From NCBI GenBank assembly GCA_023416955.1, contig JAEZGM010000034.1:1-64000 (forward strand): 64,000 nucleotides of DNA, written 5' to 3'. Positions 1 to 8,532 of this stretch are shown in pieces. The translations under genes were made by a program, and so were the position numbers. The first letter of the stretch is position 1; every line of letters begins with the position of its first letter. Source of the DNA: Bacillota bacterium (lineage in GTDB: Bacteria; Bacillota; Clostridia; Oscillospirales; Acutalibacteraceae). Below the pieces are notes generated by a model. That model did not search any database, was not told the DNA's origin, and was given only the letters and a program-made list of their open reading frames with translations.

Positions 1-59
1 GCTTGAACACTCGTCATTATATCAGAATGGTGATGCTTTTTGCTTAAGCTTCTAATCTC

Positions 60-150
60 ACCCGCGTAGCGGGTGGATTTTCGTTCTCCAAACGGCAAGA
101 CGTTTGGAGAACCTGCTAAAGCAGATAGAAAAACCGTCCTAAAAGGACGG
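60..150. other. Cluster of three short hairpins, element end or structured RNA
   Basis: Three inverted repeats follow one another with almost no spacing: ACCCGC/GCGGGT at about 60-74, a 12-bp perfect arm pair GTTCTCCAAACG/CGTTTGGAGAAC at 83-94 and 101-112 with a 6-base loop, and CCGTCCT/AGGACGG at 134-150. No protein frame explains them. They sit beside conjugative-element debris and could be the end of an IS200/IS605-like element, an origin-like structure or a non-coding RNA. The structure is seen; the identity is inference. Confidence 0.4.
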
Positions 151-329
151 GTAAAATGGTCACTTTAATTGTCATAGGATCACCCCCGTTTGCTGTGCCG
201 TGCCTGTGATAGCCTGACTTACGCCCGGTATCGCCTAATAGGCCAATGCAAGTATGATAATTGCTAATAGCACACCACGATGATATGCAGCGAGTGTGTT
301 GGGAGATCGTTTACTGATGGGCTTTGCAA

Positions 330-434
330 TCAGTCGGGCTGCGATATACAATACAACGGTAAGCTGTCCGCGAGGGATTGCGCAATGGTTTCCCTTTTGC
401 TGATATGGCGCGCTATCAGGCGCGTGGTTGCCAT
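330..434 (-). pseudogene. Relaxase (MobA/MobL-type) N-terminal stub
   Basis: An ATG at 434 is preceded by a strong AAAGGAGG site and opens a 34-residue frame beginning MATTRLIARHISKRETIAQS and continuing LADSL. This matches the very conserved N-terminus of relaxases of clostridial mobilizable and conjugative elements (MATTR...K..TIAQ.L.DR). The reading then turns into unrelated sequence and stops, so the catalytic histidine motifs are absent. It is a 5' remnant of a decayed element and cannot make an active relaxase. A longer overlapping frame at 235-489 on the same strand is probably not a gene. Family recognition rests on about 25 residues. Confidence 0.55.
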
Positions 435-673
435 GCGCCCCCTCCTTTCTCGCAAAAAACAACTTCGGGCCAAGTTCAGGTGTTGACAAAGCCTATATTC
501 TCAATAAGGCGGTGTAAAGTATCAAATCCTATAAGGACACTCGAGAGTAAAAGTGGGTGACAGGATTCTTCTACACAGTTTCTCGACAATTATATCGCTT
601 TCTATAATCTTCATGGTATAATTGCCTAAAAACAACAAGGTTACATAAAGTAAGCGTTAAGGGAGGTAGCTAT

Positions 674-1317
674 ATGGTGCCATTAAGCAAACAACTGCTT
701 GAGTATTTTGAAGCAAATACACCAGAAAAAAAGCAGAATTGCAAAAAGAACTCAATAGTAGGCTAAAACAATATTGTAAAGCCATGTTGGGAACTCAAAT
801 CTTGCCCTTATGGGCCGTTAGTTGAAAATTTTCCTCTGCCACCGCTTTTATTGGAAGAACATCGCAAGCACAATTTATATCTGAAAGAATGTTTAGAGAC
901 TGGTTTCATGAGGGAAAATCATGATACTCAATTTGATGATATGCGCAGGGAATATTTTGAATCAGCCTTAGCCAATGATGATGAAAGCTATTGTGTTGAT
1001 AAAATATCAACATTCGAAAGCGAAGCCTCTTGCAGAGAATTTGGCCACATGTGCCCAGCTTATTTTGTTAGCGAATCCTTTACGGAGACGTCAACCACTA
1101 GAAATGGAAGTCGCAGCATTTCGCAGTCAACAATAATACGTGTAGTCCGTCGGGATAATAATACATGCCAAATATGTGGTAAAATACTGCTTGATCGAGA
1201 AATCGAATTGACCACATAATTCCTTTCTCTAGAGGGGGGGGGACATCGGAAGAAAGCAATCTCCGGGTTACATGTCTTGACTGTAATCGTAAGAAAGGCA
1301 AAAAAATCGAATTATAA
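674..1317 (+). pseudogene. HNH endonuclease, frameshifted
   Basis: An ATG at 674 with a GGGAGG site starts a protein that can be followed through three frames to a TAA at 1315-1317. The first segment (SKQLLEYFEANTPEKK) shifts frame near 738 and again near 780. The middle segment contains KPCWELKSCPYGPLVENFPL, a known N-terminal signature of small clostridial HNH nucleases. A last one-base loss near 1209 separates the zinc-ribbon half (CQICGK) from the HNH half (DHIIPFSRGG, then LRVTCLDCNRKKG). Restoring the frames gives a complete HNH fold with paired cysteines and the DH catalytic pair. As it stands the gene is broken. The 122-codon frame from 851 is the longest intact piece. Confidence 0.75.
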
Positions 1318-1435
1318 TGTAAATACTACTTGTCAACTGCCCACGAACCATTGATATTACTGGGTTTCTCCAAGTCCTATAATTTCACTCCGACCATGAA
1401 ATGATCAAGGACAAAGGCGAAGGCTTTTGTCCTTG

Positions 1436-1527
1436 TTGTAATTCGAAAACTTCTGGCTGTGCCGGGAGTTTTCGAATTACAATATGAGGATGGGGATTCG
1501 TATCTCACGAATCCCCATCCTTTATTT
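1436..1527. terminator. Tandem hairpins downstream of the HNH remnant
   Basis: A 16-bp perfect inverted repeat (1436-1451 with 1467-1482) is followed at once by a 12-bp stem, GATGGGGATTCG at 1489-1500 and its complement at 1508-1519. The second stem ends in TTTATTTT and looks like a rho-independent terminator in the plus direction. The first stem has no U-tract and may act on the other strand or be an element remnant. Confidence 0.5.
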
Positions 1528-1563
1528 TGGAAGAACTAACTTCGCTTTCAGTTACTTTATAGC

Positions 1564-1879
1564 TTACAGTCCAATCGGATTGTTCACGCTGACCTCAAGA
1601 GCATCATCGACACTAATAAGGTAGAGGGTGCTTTCTCCTGGCTTCAACCTATTCCGCCGAATGAATTCGGCTGGCAGAGTTGTGGTTACGTAGCCTAGTA
1701 AGCTCCTCTTTGCCCAGTAAAGGGTGGCCAGTGAACCGCCTGTAAATTAAGCAATCGCCGGTGTCTTCGTGGATTAGCTTGTCTGTTTCGTATTGAATGC
1801 CCATCAGATCGGTATAGAACCGGGGGAAATAGATCCGTCTGTTGATGTAAAGTTTAACCGGACAGCCTAAAATCTCCAT
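1564..1879 (-). pseudogene. Small unknown protein, one frameshift
   Basis: The frame from ATG 1879 reads LYINRRIYFPRFYTDLMGI and so on and stops at 1649. In another frame the same strand carries on as GYVTTTLPAEFIRRNRLKPG...EVSVNNPIGL to a stop at 1564-1566. The two parts read as one protein of about 104 residues with a single frame change near 1690. The C-terminal part resembles a short beta-strand-rich DNA-binding or AbrB-like fold (LPAEFIRRNRLKPG), but the family was not recognised with certainty. Similar small genes occur in clostridial integrative elements. Confidence 0.45.
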
Positions 1880-1933
1880 ATCAGCTCTCCCCCCTAAAAA
1901 CAGGAATTCAGCCTTTGGCGGGAAAATGATAAT

Positions 1934-2104
1934 TCACGAAGAGGTCGGCAGCACAAACACACAGTCACCGATCTGAACACCGTTGCGCTGCGCCCAACTG
2001 ATGGGAAGATTGAATCGGCCAATGCTGATATTTTTATGTTCCAAATCCAAACCGACCGGATCTGTTTTGATCTTCAGGAAGTGGTTTTCCTGTTTCAGGG
2101 CCAT
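1934..2104 (-). CDS. 56-residue protein, possible AbrB-like/element-encoded
   Basis: ATG at 2104 to TGA at 1934. The product contains LKIKTDPVGLDLEHKNISIG and RFNLPISWAQRNGVQIGDCV. The pattern 'arginine-X-leucine-proline ... arginine-X-X-X-hydrophobic-X-X-glycine-D' is like a swapped-hairpin (AbrB/MazE) half and echoes the frameshifted gene next to it (1564-1879), suggesting two related small proteins in tandem. No usual ribosome binding site is clear. Function is unknown; coding status is inferred from sequence character only. Confidence 0.35.
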   Translation of the reverse strand: MALKQENHFLKIKTDPVGLDLEHKNISIGRFNLPISWAQRNGVQIGDCVFVLPTSS

Positions 2105-2247
2105 GGCTGTATTTTCCTCATTCTTACTTTACCCCGGCTTGCGTCTGTCTGACGGACCATAGCATTTCTGCTATGCAGAAGTTTGGACTCGTACAATCTA
2201 AGGACCGTCAGTAGTCTTTTACACCACATACTCACCATAGGCATATT

Positions 2248-2346
2248 TTAGACCTCCGGCATATAGACCGCACCATCCACCTCTGGACAGCTCTTTCCAC
2301 AGCAAACCTGTTTGGGCGGCTTTCTGCCGACTTCAGCGGGCTTCAA
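2248..2346 (-). other. Possible 32-residue cysteine-containing peptide
   Basis: A TTG at 2346 opens a short frame with the composition KPAEVGRKPPKQVCCGKSCP and ending GAVYMPEV. It looks like the C-terminal piece of a small conjugative-element protein rather than random sequence, but the evidence is weak. The rest of 2105-2477 shows no gene. Confidence 0.2.
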
Positions 2347-2477
2347 ACGGTGAAATTATCACAAATCTCACCGCTCGCCGCAGCTATAAGGGGGCGTTTC
2401 AGGGCGTTACCCCATCATTCCACCTCTTGAAATATCAGTTCTCCTAAAAAACCGAACATTTTCACGTTCTTTATTTA

Positions 2478-2502
2478 GTGCCTGACCTTTTCAGTCAGGC
2501 AC
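2478..2502. other. Hairpin GTGCCTGAC/GTCAGGCAC
   Basis: A 9-bp perfect stem with a 7-base loop lies just left of a repeat element and downstream of the first oligopeptide transporter operon. On the minus strand it is followed by TAAATAAAG rather than a U-run, so it is a weak terminator candidate. Confidence 0.35.
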
Positions 2503-2510
2503 GTATCGCA

Positions 2511-2677
2511 CTAGAGTGTGCATGCAAACACCAAAGCCTAGTCTATTTCTACTGAAAAGGGTATCTCCGGGGTCAAAAATGCTCCGAATACGGAAAGTAT
2601 TCATGCGCTTTTTTCCTTTGAGCTTCTCCTTTTCAGCGAAATATCCATCGTTTTTCCGATTTTCATACACGCTCTAG
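2511..2677 (-). repeat. MITE-like repeat family 1, copy A
   Basis: A 167-bp element with inverted ends CTAGAGTGTGCATGCAAA and TTTCATACACGCTCTAG. Its interior matches copies at 31164-31350 and 33853-34020 in the opposite orientation, including the shared segment around TTCCGTATTCGGAGC. No open frame for a transposase fits inside. The TA inside the outermost CTAG is consistent with TA target duplication. It lies 6 bp from the stop codon of the oppF-like gene. Confidence 0.75.
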
Positions 2678-2683
2678 GGCAAG

Positions 2684-3649
2684 TTAAAAACAATGGCACG
2701 AAACCTGATGACCGTCGGTCACCTTTCGGAACTCGGGAACTATCTCGCGGCATATATCCTTTGCGTACGGGCACCTTGTGTGGAAGCGGCACCCCGAAGG
2801 CGGATTTTCGGGATTGGGAATATCGCCTTTCAGCATAATCCGGCTGCGTTTACGCTCCGGGTCCGGAATCGGCACAGCCGACAGCAGCGCTTTGGTGTAC
2901 GGATGAATCGGGTTTGAAAACAGCTCTTCCTTTGTCGCCAATTCGACAATCACACCGAGGTACATAATTGCAATACGGGAACAAAGATGCTCCACAATGC
3001 CAAGATCATGAGAAATAAACAGGTAGGAAAGCTTTCGTTCCGTTTGCAGGTCGCTGAACAAATTGATAATCTGGGCCTGAATGGAAACGTCCAGAGAAGA
3101 AACCGGTTCGTCTGCTACAATAAATTCCGGGTTCAAGGCCATCGCCCGGGCAATTACAATTCGCTGACGCTGCCCGCCGGAAAACTCGTGTGGATAACGA
3201 TCCATAAATCGGGGTGCCATTCCGCATTGAATCAGGATATTTTCCACTTGCCCCCTGACATCTGCTTTGGTCGCAAGACCATGCGCCAAAAGTGGTTCCG
3301 CAATGGCATCTCCGATACGGATGCGGGGATTCAAAGAGCTGTACGGATCCTGAAAAATATACTGCATCCGGGTGTGCAGCTTTTGAAATTCTTTTTTCGG
3401 AAGCTGATGTACGTCCAGCCCGTCAAAAAGTACCTGACCGGATGTTTTGTCATTCATGCGCAATACTGTTTGCCCCAGCGTCGTTTTACCGCTGCCGGAC
3501 TCACCAACTAAGCCGAATGACTCACCTCGGAAAATCTCGAAGCTGACACCGTCCACAGCTTTTACATTGCTGACGGGTCTGCCGAAAAAGGCGCTCTTAA
3601 CGGGAAAATATTTTTTTAAATCAGTTATTTTCAGAAGCGGCTGATCCAT
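2684..3649 (-). CDS. Oligopeptide ABC transporter ATPase, OppF/DppF type (operon 1)
   Basis: 321 residues from ATG 3649, chosen over an upstream ATG at 3667 because an AAAGGAG sits at the right distance from it. The protein has an OppF/DppF layout: Walker A GESGSGKTT near residue 60, signature FSGGQRQRI, Walker B with DEPVSSLDVS, H-loop FISHDLG, and a C-terminal oligopeptide/dipeptide domain with CRFHTRCPYAKDIC. It would pair with the neighbouring OppD to power peptide import at the inner face of the membrane. It overlaps the upstream oppD-like gene by 29 bp and is last in a five-gene operon. Confidence 0.92.
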   Translation of the reverse strand: MDQPLLKITDLKKYFPVKSAFFGRPVSNVKAVDGVSFEIFRGESFGLVGESGSGKTTLGQTVLRMNDKTSGQVLFDGLDVHQLPKKEFQKLHTRMQYIFQDPYSSLNPRIRIGDAIAEPLLAHGLATKADVRGQVENILIQCGMAPRFMDRYPHEFSGGQRQRIVIARAMALNPEFIVADEPVSSLDVSIQAQIINLFSDLQTERKLSYLFISHDLGIVEHLCSRIAIMYLGVIVELATKEELFSNPIHPYTKALLSAVPIPDPERKRSRIMLKGDIPNPENPPSGCRFHTRCPYAKDICREIVPEFRKVTDGHQVSCHCF

Positions 3650-4625
3650 TGCGATCTCCTTTCCCATACAGCAGGCAGGCTGCTGTATGCCCGTTTTCGT
3701 CCGAAAAAGTATCCGGGTATTTCAGCCGGCAGGCTTCCATGCAATTTTCGCAGCGGTCTGCAAAATAGCATCCCTGTGGCAGTTCCGACAAATCCGGCAC
3801 CTGACCCTTGATGGAATACAGGCGATCGGTGTGCTGCCCGATGACCGGACGTGATTTCAAAAGCCCGCGGGTGTATGGATGCTTCGGGTTTCGGAACAAC
3901 TGGAGAACGGGCGCCTCTTCAATGATCTTTCCGGCGTACATGACCAGTACATAATCCGCGATCTCCGCCACAACGCCAAGATCGTGTGTAATAAATAGAA
4001 TTGACATATCCGTTTCGTCACGCAGCTGGCGCAGCAGGTCGAGCACCTGGGCCTGAATCGTAACGTCCAGCGCGGTAGTCGGCTCATCTGCAATCAGCAG
4101 TTTCGGATTACAGCTCAGCGCGATGGAAATCATTACGCGCTGCAGCATTCCGCCGCTCAGCTCGTGCGGATACGAAAGCATAATCTGCTCCGGCCGCGGA
4201 AGTCCAACCTTTTCGATGAGTTCTATTCCCTTATCCCAGGCCTCTTTACGGTCAAGCAGGGTATGCTCCTGAATCGTTTCAGAAATCTGCTGCCCAATTG
4301 TGAAAACCGGATTCAGGGACGTCATGGGTTCCTGAAAAATCATGGAAATCTCATCGCCGCGCAGGTTATGTAATTCCTTTTTGCTCATTTTCAAAATATC
4401 TTTATTTTGAAACAGAATCTCACCGCCGGCCATCTGTCCGGGAAAATCAATCAACCGTAAAATCGACAGTGCCGTAACACTTTTTCCGCAGCCGGATTCT
4501 CCTACGATGCAGACAACTTTCCCTTTCGGTACAGAAAAGCTAATATCGTCAACTGCTTTGCTGACTCTTTCCTCCACGTTAAAAAAAGTCCGCAGGTGTT
4601 TGACGCTTATAACGGATTCTTCCAT
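3621..4625 (-). CDS. Oligopeptide ABC transporter ATPase, OppD/DppD type (operon 1)
   Basis: 334 residues from ATG 4625. The order is Walker A GESGCGKSVT (residues ~41-50), Q-loop MIFQEPMTSLNP, signature LSGGMLQR, Walker B with DEPTTALDVT and H-loop FITHDLG. The LSGGM rather than LSGGQ signature is typical of OppD-side subunits. A C-terminal cysteine-rich segment (CYFADRCENC) is also usual for the family. The gene follows the permease gene with a 4-bp gap and overlaps the next ATPase gene, so translational coupling is likely. Confidence 0.92.
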   Translation of the reverse strand: MEESVISVKHLRTFFNVEERVSKAVDDISFSVPKGKVVCIVGESGCGKSVTALSILRLIDFPGQMAGGEILFQNKDILKMSKKELHNLRGDEISMIFQEPMTSLNPVFTIGQQISETIQEHTLLDRKEAWDKGIELIEKVGLPRPEQIMLSYPHELSGGMLQRVMISIALSCNPKLLIADEPTTALDVTIQAQVLDLLRQLRDETDMSILFITHDLGVVAEIADYVLVMYAGKIIEEAPVLQLFRNPKHPYTRGLLKSRPVIGQHTDRLYSIKGQVPDLSELPQGCYFADRCENCMEACRLKYPDTFSDENGHTAACLLYGKGDRNGSAASENN

Positions 4626-4629
4626 GCGC

Positions 4630-5544
4630 TTACCTTCCCTTCATCTTCGGATCCAGAACGTCGCGAATCGCTTCGCCCAATACGTTGATTGCAACGACAG
4701 TGATAAAAATCGCGGCTCCGGGCGGAATCCAAAGCCATGGATGCTTCTGAAAGTCAATCAGATTGTTCGCGATTGTAATCATATTTCCCCACGACGCAGT
4801 GGGGGCAACCACACCCAAGCCGAGAAAACTAAGCGTAGATTCGCTCAGAATGCCGGAAGCCGTATTTAGTGTGGCAACTACGATTAAAAGGGGAAGCGTG
4901 TTCGGCAACAGGTGATGAAAAATTTTTCGGCGTGTACCAAGTCCCAGCACGTCTGCCGCCTTCATGTACATTTGCTCCCGCAGGGAAAGAATCTGTCCGC
5001 GGATAAGCCTTGCCAGCCCGGGCCAACCTACCAGACTCAGCATCAACATAACGATATACAAACGGTAGTCAGTCGGCACCTTGAATTCGGAAAGCAACGC
5101 TGCGATGATAATCAGAAGCGGCAGGCTGGGAATCGACATCAGGATGTCGGCAAAGCGCATAATAACAGTGTCTACGATGCCTCCGTAATATCCGGAAATC
5201 GCGCCGAGAAGCGAACCAAGTACCACAGACAGAACCATGGACGCGAGTCCGACCGTAAGAGAAATCTGCCCGGCAGCCATCAGGCGGGTCAGTACATCCC
5301 TTCCATAGTCATCCGTGCCAAGCCAATGCGTAAAATCGGGTGCGTGTTTCATCAGCGTAACGTCCATTGCATCCGAGGAGTAGGGTGAAAGAGATGGCCC
5401 GATAAAACTGAATAAAAACATAAATATTAATATACAGGCACTGAATACCGCTCTTTTATTTTTGAGCAGCCTGCGGATCGATTGCATCCAGATGGATGAT
5501 GACTTCTTCCGGGCCACCGGCAAATCTTTATCAATTAAACCCAT
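4630..5544 (-). CDS. Oligopeptide ABC transporter permease, OppC/DppC type (operon 1)
   Basis: 304 residues, ATG 5544 with GAGGGGG upstream. The N-terminal cytoplasmic tail is followed by a first membrane segment (residues ~34-52) and the DppC-specific periplasmic loop with HWLGTDDYGRDVLTRL. The ABC permease core carries an EAA motif near the end of the transmembrane domain (KAADVLGLGTRRKIFHHLLP). It is the second membrane subunit of the importer, with the OppB-like neighbour one base away. Confidence 0.92.
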   Translation of the reverse strand: MGLIDKDLPVARKKSSSIWMQSIRRLLKNKRAVFSACILIFMFLFSFIGPSLSPYSSDAMDVTLMKHAPDFTHWLGTDDYGRDVLTRLMAAGQISLTVGLASMVLSVVLGSLLGAISGYYGGIVDTVIMRFADILMSIPSLPLLIIIAALLSEFKVPTDYRLYIVMLMLSLVGWPGLARLIRGQILSLREQMYMKAADVLGLGTRRKIFHHLLPNTLPLLIVVATLNTASGILSESTLSFLGLGVVAPTASWGNMITIANNLIDFQKHPWLWIPPGAAIFITVVAINVLGEAIRDVLDPKMKGR

Positions 5545-5545
5545 A

Positions 5546-6517
5546 TCAATTCCCCCTCTTCTGTGTCAGCCGAATGCGCGGATCCGCGGCAGCATACAGA
5601 ATATCTGCGAGAAAATTTCCTAAAATCGTCAGAAACGACAGGAACATCGTGAGCGTCATCAGCACAGGATAATCTCGGGCAGTGAGCGCATCAAGCTGAA
5701 TCCGGCCGATTCCCGGCCATCCAAAAATCTGTTCCGTTATGATTGCCCCGGAAAACAGGCCGGGCAGTTCGAATGCCAGCAGCGTAATAGCCGGAAGAAT
5801 CGCATTGCGCAGTGCATGCTTAAAAATGATGCTTCTTTCCTTCAACCCCTTCGCCCTTGCTGTACGAATATAATCCATGCGCAGTACGTCGAGCATCCCG
5901 GTACGGAAATACCGGGTCAGGGATCCGACGCTCAAAAAGGTTAATACGGCAACAGGAAGGATCATATGGCGAAGCACCTCCAGCACATAAGCAAAACCGG
6001 TTGTGGTGCTTCCTGTGTCAATCATACCGCCAATGGGCAAAATTTGCAGATCAACTCCAAAAAATTTAATCAGGAGCAGGCCTATAAAAAATGAAGGTAC
6101 GGACAGGGATGCAAACACACCCAGCGTAACCAATCTGTCAAAAATAGAGTACTGTTTCGTTGCGGAATAGACGCCGATTACAAGCGCGAGCGTCCAGGTG
6201 CAAATAAGAGATGCCAGCGAAACAATGAAAGAGTTCCAGATGTACTGATTAATCAGCGTTGTTACGGGCAGCATATGTTGGAGTGAAAACCCAAAATCGC
6301 CGTGAAACACGTTTTTCAGCCAAATAAAATATCGCTCAAGAATCGGTTTGTTCAGTCCGTACAATGTTCGTAGCTCCTCTAGCCTCTGAGGGGTCAGTCT
6401 GCGATTAGAGGAAAAATAGTCGCCCGGCATCAACGCAAACAGGACAAAAATGAGCAGCGATATTCCAAAGAGAATCGGAATCATCTGAAGAAAACGCCGC
6501 AGGATGTATTTTCTCAT
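5546..6517 (-). CDS. Oligopeptide ABC transporter permease, OppB/DppB type (operon 1)
   Basis: 323 residues from ATG 6517 (AAGGCGG upstream). It begins with the family hallmark MRKYILRRFLQMIPILFGIS and has the DppB periplasmic region with LYGLNKPILERY. The EAA loop reads TARAKGLKERSIIFKHALRN. About six membrane segments are expected. It is separated from the upstream binding-protein gene by 269 bp that contain repeat-derived sequences, so the stoichiometry of binding protein to permeases may be set there. Confidence 0.92.
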   Translation of the reverse strand: MRKYILRRFLQMIPILFGISLLIFVLFALMPGDYFSSNRRLTPQRLEELRTLYGLNKPILERYFIWLKNVFHGDFGFSLQHMLPVTTLINQYIWNSFIVSLASLICTWTLALVIGVYSATKQYSIFDRLVTLGVFASLSVPSFFIGLLLIKFFGVDLQILPIGGMIDTGSTTTGFAYVLEVLRHMILPVAVLTFLSVGSLTRYFRTGMLDVLRMDYIRTARAKGLKERSIIFKHALRNAILPAITLLAFELPGLFSGAIITEQIFGWPGIGRIQLDALTARDYPVLMTLTMFLSFLTILGNFLADILYAAADPRIRLTQKRGN

Positions 6518-6555
6518 GCTTAACCGCCTTTCATGCCGCCGGAAACTTCTCTGTA

Positions 6556-6632
6556 TAGTCAGTGAACTTTAGAAAACGTCCAAGAAACAAGGATAAAATT
6601 TTTGATCTATGGATTTTACGCTTGAACTGACA
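6556..6632 (-). repeat. MITE-like repeat family 2, diverged copy
   Basis: A 77-bp element flanked by TA on each side (6554-6555 and 6633-6634). One half, TAGTCAGTGAACTTTAGAAA onward, matches the right end of the 67-bp family-2 copies at 27806, 41029 and 49583. The other half keeps the inverted end GAACTGACA but has a different interior. It sits in the gap between the substrate-binding protein and permease genes of operon 1. Confidence 0.6.
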
Positions 6633-6728
6633 TATTGCGGGAAATTGCCGGCGGCTGATTTGATTAACGCAGAAATGTCCGATGATTAGTCGGACATTTC
6701 ACTCTTGACCGGTATTCAAGTTATTTCG

Positions 6729-6778
6729 TTCAGGCCTTGTTTTTTAAACAAGGCCTGGAGCGTGTATGCAAACTCAAG
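6729..6778 (-). repeat. Partial family-1 repeat end with AAGGCCT hairpin
   Basis: The arms AGGCCTTG and CAAGGCCT form a hairpin at about 6729-6755, and directly beside it is GGAGCGTGTATGCAAACTC, the terminal sequence of repeat family 1. Copy B of that family (31164-31350) carries a similar AAGGCCTT palindrome internally. This is probably a truncated element that now forms an intercistronic stem-loop 9 bp after the binding-protein gene. Confidence 0.5.
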
Positions 6779-6786
6779 GAAACGGA

Positions 6787-8532
6787 TTACTGCTTTATTT
6801 TCAACTTTGCAAGCTGAATTGCAACGTCGGAGTCACCCGTCGTGTAATTCTCGCCTCCCACAATTCTATCGTTCCATGCGGAAATACTCTTTCTGTAGTC
6901 AATCAGGATAACCGGCGGGTCTTTGCTTAATTCCTGATACAATTTCGTGTAGGTTGCCTGCCGTTTTGTTTTATCAGATGTACTGATACCTTCTTTAATC
7001 AGCTGTGTAACCGTCGGATTGGAATAGCCGGAGGGATTCACATTCGGGTCAGTAGAAGAGAATTCATAAACGACGTCGTTCGGATCAATCAGGACATTGG
7101 TGCGCACAGAGACCAGATCATAATCTCCTTTGTACAGACGCTCAAACATGGTGTTCGCATCCAATACTTCCGGAACAAAATCAATACCGATTGCTTTGTA
7201 GTTCTCTTTTGCAATGGGGATGATCGGATCTTCCGCCTTTGTTGTCAGGTAAGAAAGCTTCAGCTTCTGTCCATCTTTCTCAAGAATTCCGTCGGAACCG
7301 GCCTTCCAGCCAAGCCCTTCAAGCAGCTGCTTTGCCTTGGCAGGATCGTAATTATACTTTGTTACGCCGTCTTCCGTGTATGACCAAAGCGTCGGTGCGG
7401 CAAATACATTTGCAACCTGCCCATAGCCCTTATACTTCACGTCGATAATCTTTTGGCGGTCGAGACCGTAATACAGCGCCTGACGTGCGGCAGTATCTTT
7501 CAGATAGGCCTTTTTATTATTCACATAGACAATGCCAAAGTCCGGAATCGTTCGAATACGAATATTTGCAAACCCTAACGCCTTTAACTGATCAAGTGTG
7601 TCTTGGTCAGTCGAAAAGCCGTCATAGTCGGTCTGGCCGGTCTGAAACGCCTGCAGTGACGTACTGGTAGAGGTTACCTTGAAAATCAGATTTGGAATAG
7701 TGGGCTTTCCGCCATAGTAGTTCGGGTTCGCTTTGTAACGGATTTCCTGTCCATTGATGTACTGGTCGAGCTGATAAGGGCCGTCACCCATCGGTTTAGC
7801 ATACAACGCCTTCAGGTAGTCCAGCTTACCCTTCTGATATCCCTTTCCATAATAGGCTTTGGAAATAACCTGACCGCCTAATGTTGTCAGGCTCAGCGGA
7901 TTGAGCTTTTCGGTAGTGATCTGAATTGTTGTCGGATTAACAACCTTTATTCCGGAAATCGAAGTCGCGTTTCCTTTTTTATATTCCTCGGTTCCTTTAA
8001 TTACAATGTTAGAAAAGTCAACGTTTCCAGCCGCGTATGCAGGGTCGTTAAGCAGTGTCAGTGTAAAAGCAACATCGTCAGCGGTCAGCGGGGATCCGTC
8101 ACTGAATTTCAGGTTCGGACGCAGATAATAGGTATAAGTCAGATTATCAGAGGAAATTTCCCATTTCTCGGCGAGGTCGGGAACTGGGTTTCCGCTTTCG
8201 TCAACTGTTACCAAAGAGGAAAAAATAGGCTGGACTGCATTTCCATCCCACCCGTTATCAAAGAAATAGGGGAGGAATACCCCGCCCGGTTCGTGAATAG
8301 TAGCCACAAAAGTGTCTGTACGATTGTTTGCGGTAGCAGGACTTTTACTTGGGTCGGTCGCTTTGATGAACTCATCTTTTGTATCAGTAAGATTCGCCGC
8401 CTGTGATGAAGCAGCGGCGGAGGAACCTGAAGCAGAAGAAGCTTTCGCGGCTCCTCCGGCAGAGCAGGCAGTAGTCAGCAGAAGCGCGGCGCTCATCAAC
8501 AGCGCAGTCAGTCCAATTGATTTCTTTTTCAT
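6787..8532 (-). CDS. Oligopeptide-binding lipoprotein, SBP family 5 (operon 1)
   Basis: 581 residues from ATG 8532 with GAGGTG upstream. A lipoprotein signal peptide ends in LLTTAC, with Cys23 as the lipidation site, followed by a Ser/Ala-rich linker. The mature part has the family-5 layout: LAEKWEISSDNLTYTYYLR, then FSDGSPLTADDVAFT, and later ALYYGLDRQKIIDVKYKG. It should bind extracellular peptides (nickel or other ligands are possible in this family) and hand them to the OppBC-like permeases. It is the first gene of the operon and is preceded by a long leader with a terminator. Confidence 0.9.
   Translation of the reverse strand: MKKKSIGLTALLMSAALLLTTACSAGGAAKASSASGSSAAASSQAANLTDTKDEFIKATDPSKSPATANNRTDTFVATIHEPGGVFLPYFFDNGWDGNAVQPIFSSLVTVDESGNPVPDLAEKWEISSDNLTYTYYLRPNLKFSDGSPLTADDVAFTLTLLNDPAYAAGNVDFSNIVIKGTEEYKKGNATSISGIKVVNPTTIQITTEKLNPLSLTTLGGQVISKAYYGKGYQKGKLDYLKALYAKPMGDGPYQLDQYINGQEIRYKANPNYYGGKPTIPNLIFKVTSTSTSLQAFQTGQTDYDGFSTDQDTLDQLKALGFANIRIRTIPDFGIVYVNNKKAYLKDTAARQALYYGLDRQKIIDVKYKGYGQVANVFAAPTLWSYTEDGVTKYNYDPAKAKQLLEGLGWKAGSDGILEKDGQKLKLSYLTTKAEDPIIPIAKENYKAIGIDFVPEVLDANTMFERLYKGDYDLVSVRTNVLIDPNDVVYEFSSTDPNVNPSGYSNPTVTQLIKEGISTSDKTKRQATYTKLYQELSKDPPVILIDYRKSISAWNDRIVGGENYTTGDSDVAIQLAKLKIKQ

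Noticed and set aside
235..489. An 84-codon minus-strand frame
   Set aside because: It overlaps the relaxase stub in another frame; the relaxase frame has the ribosome binding site and the recognisable start, so the longer frame is not favoured.
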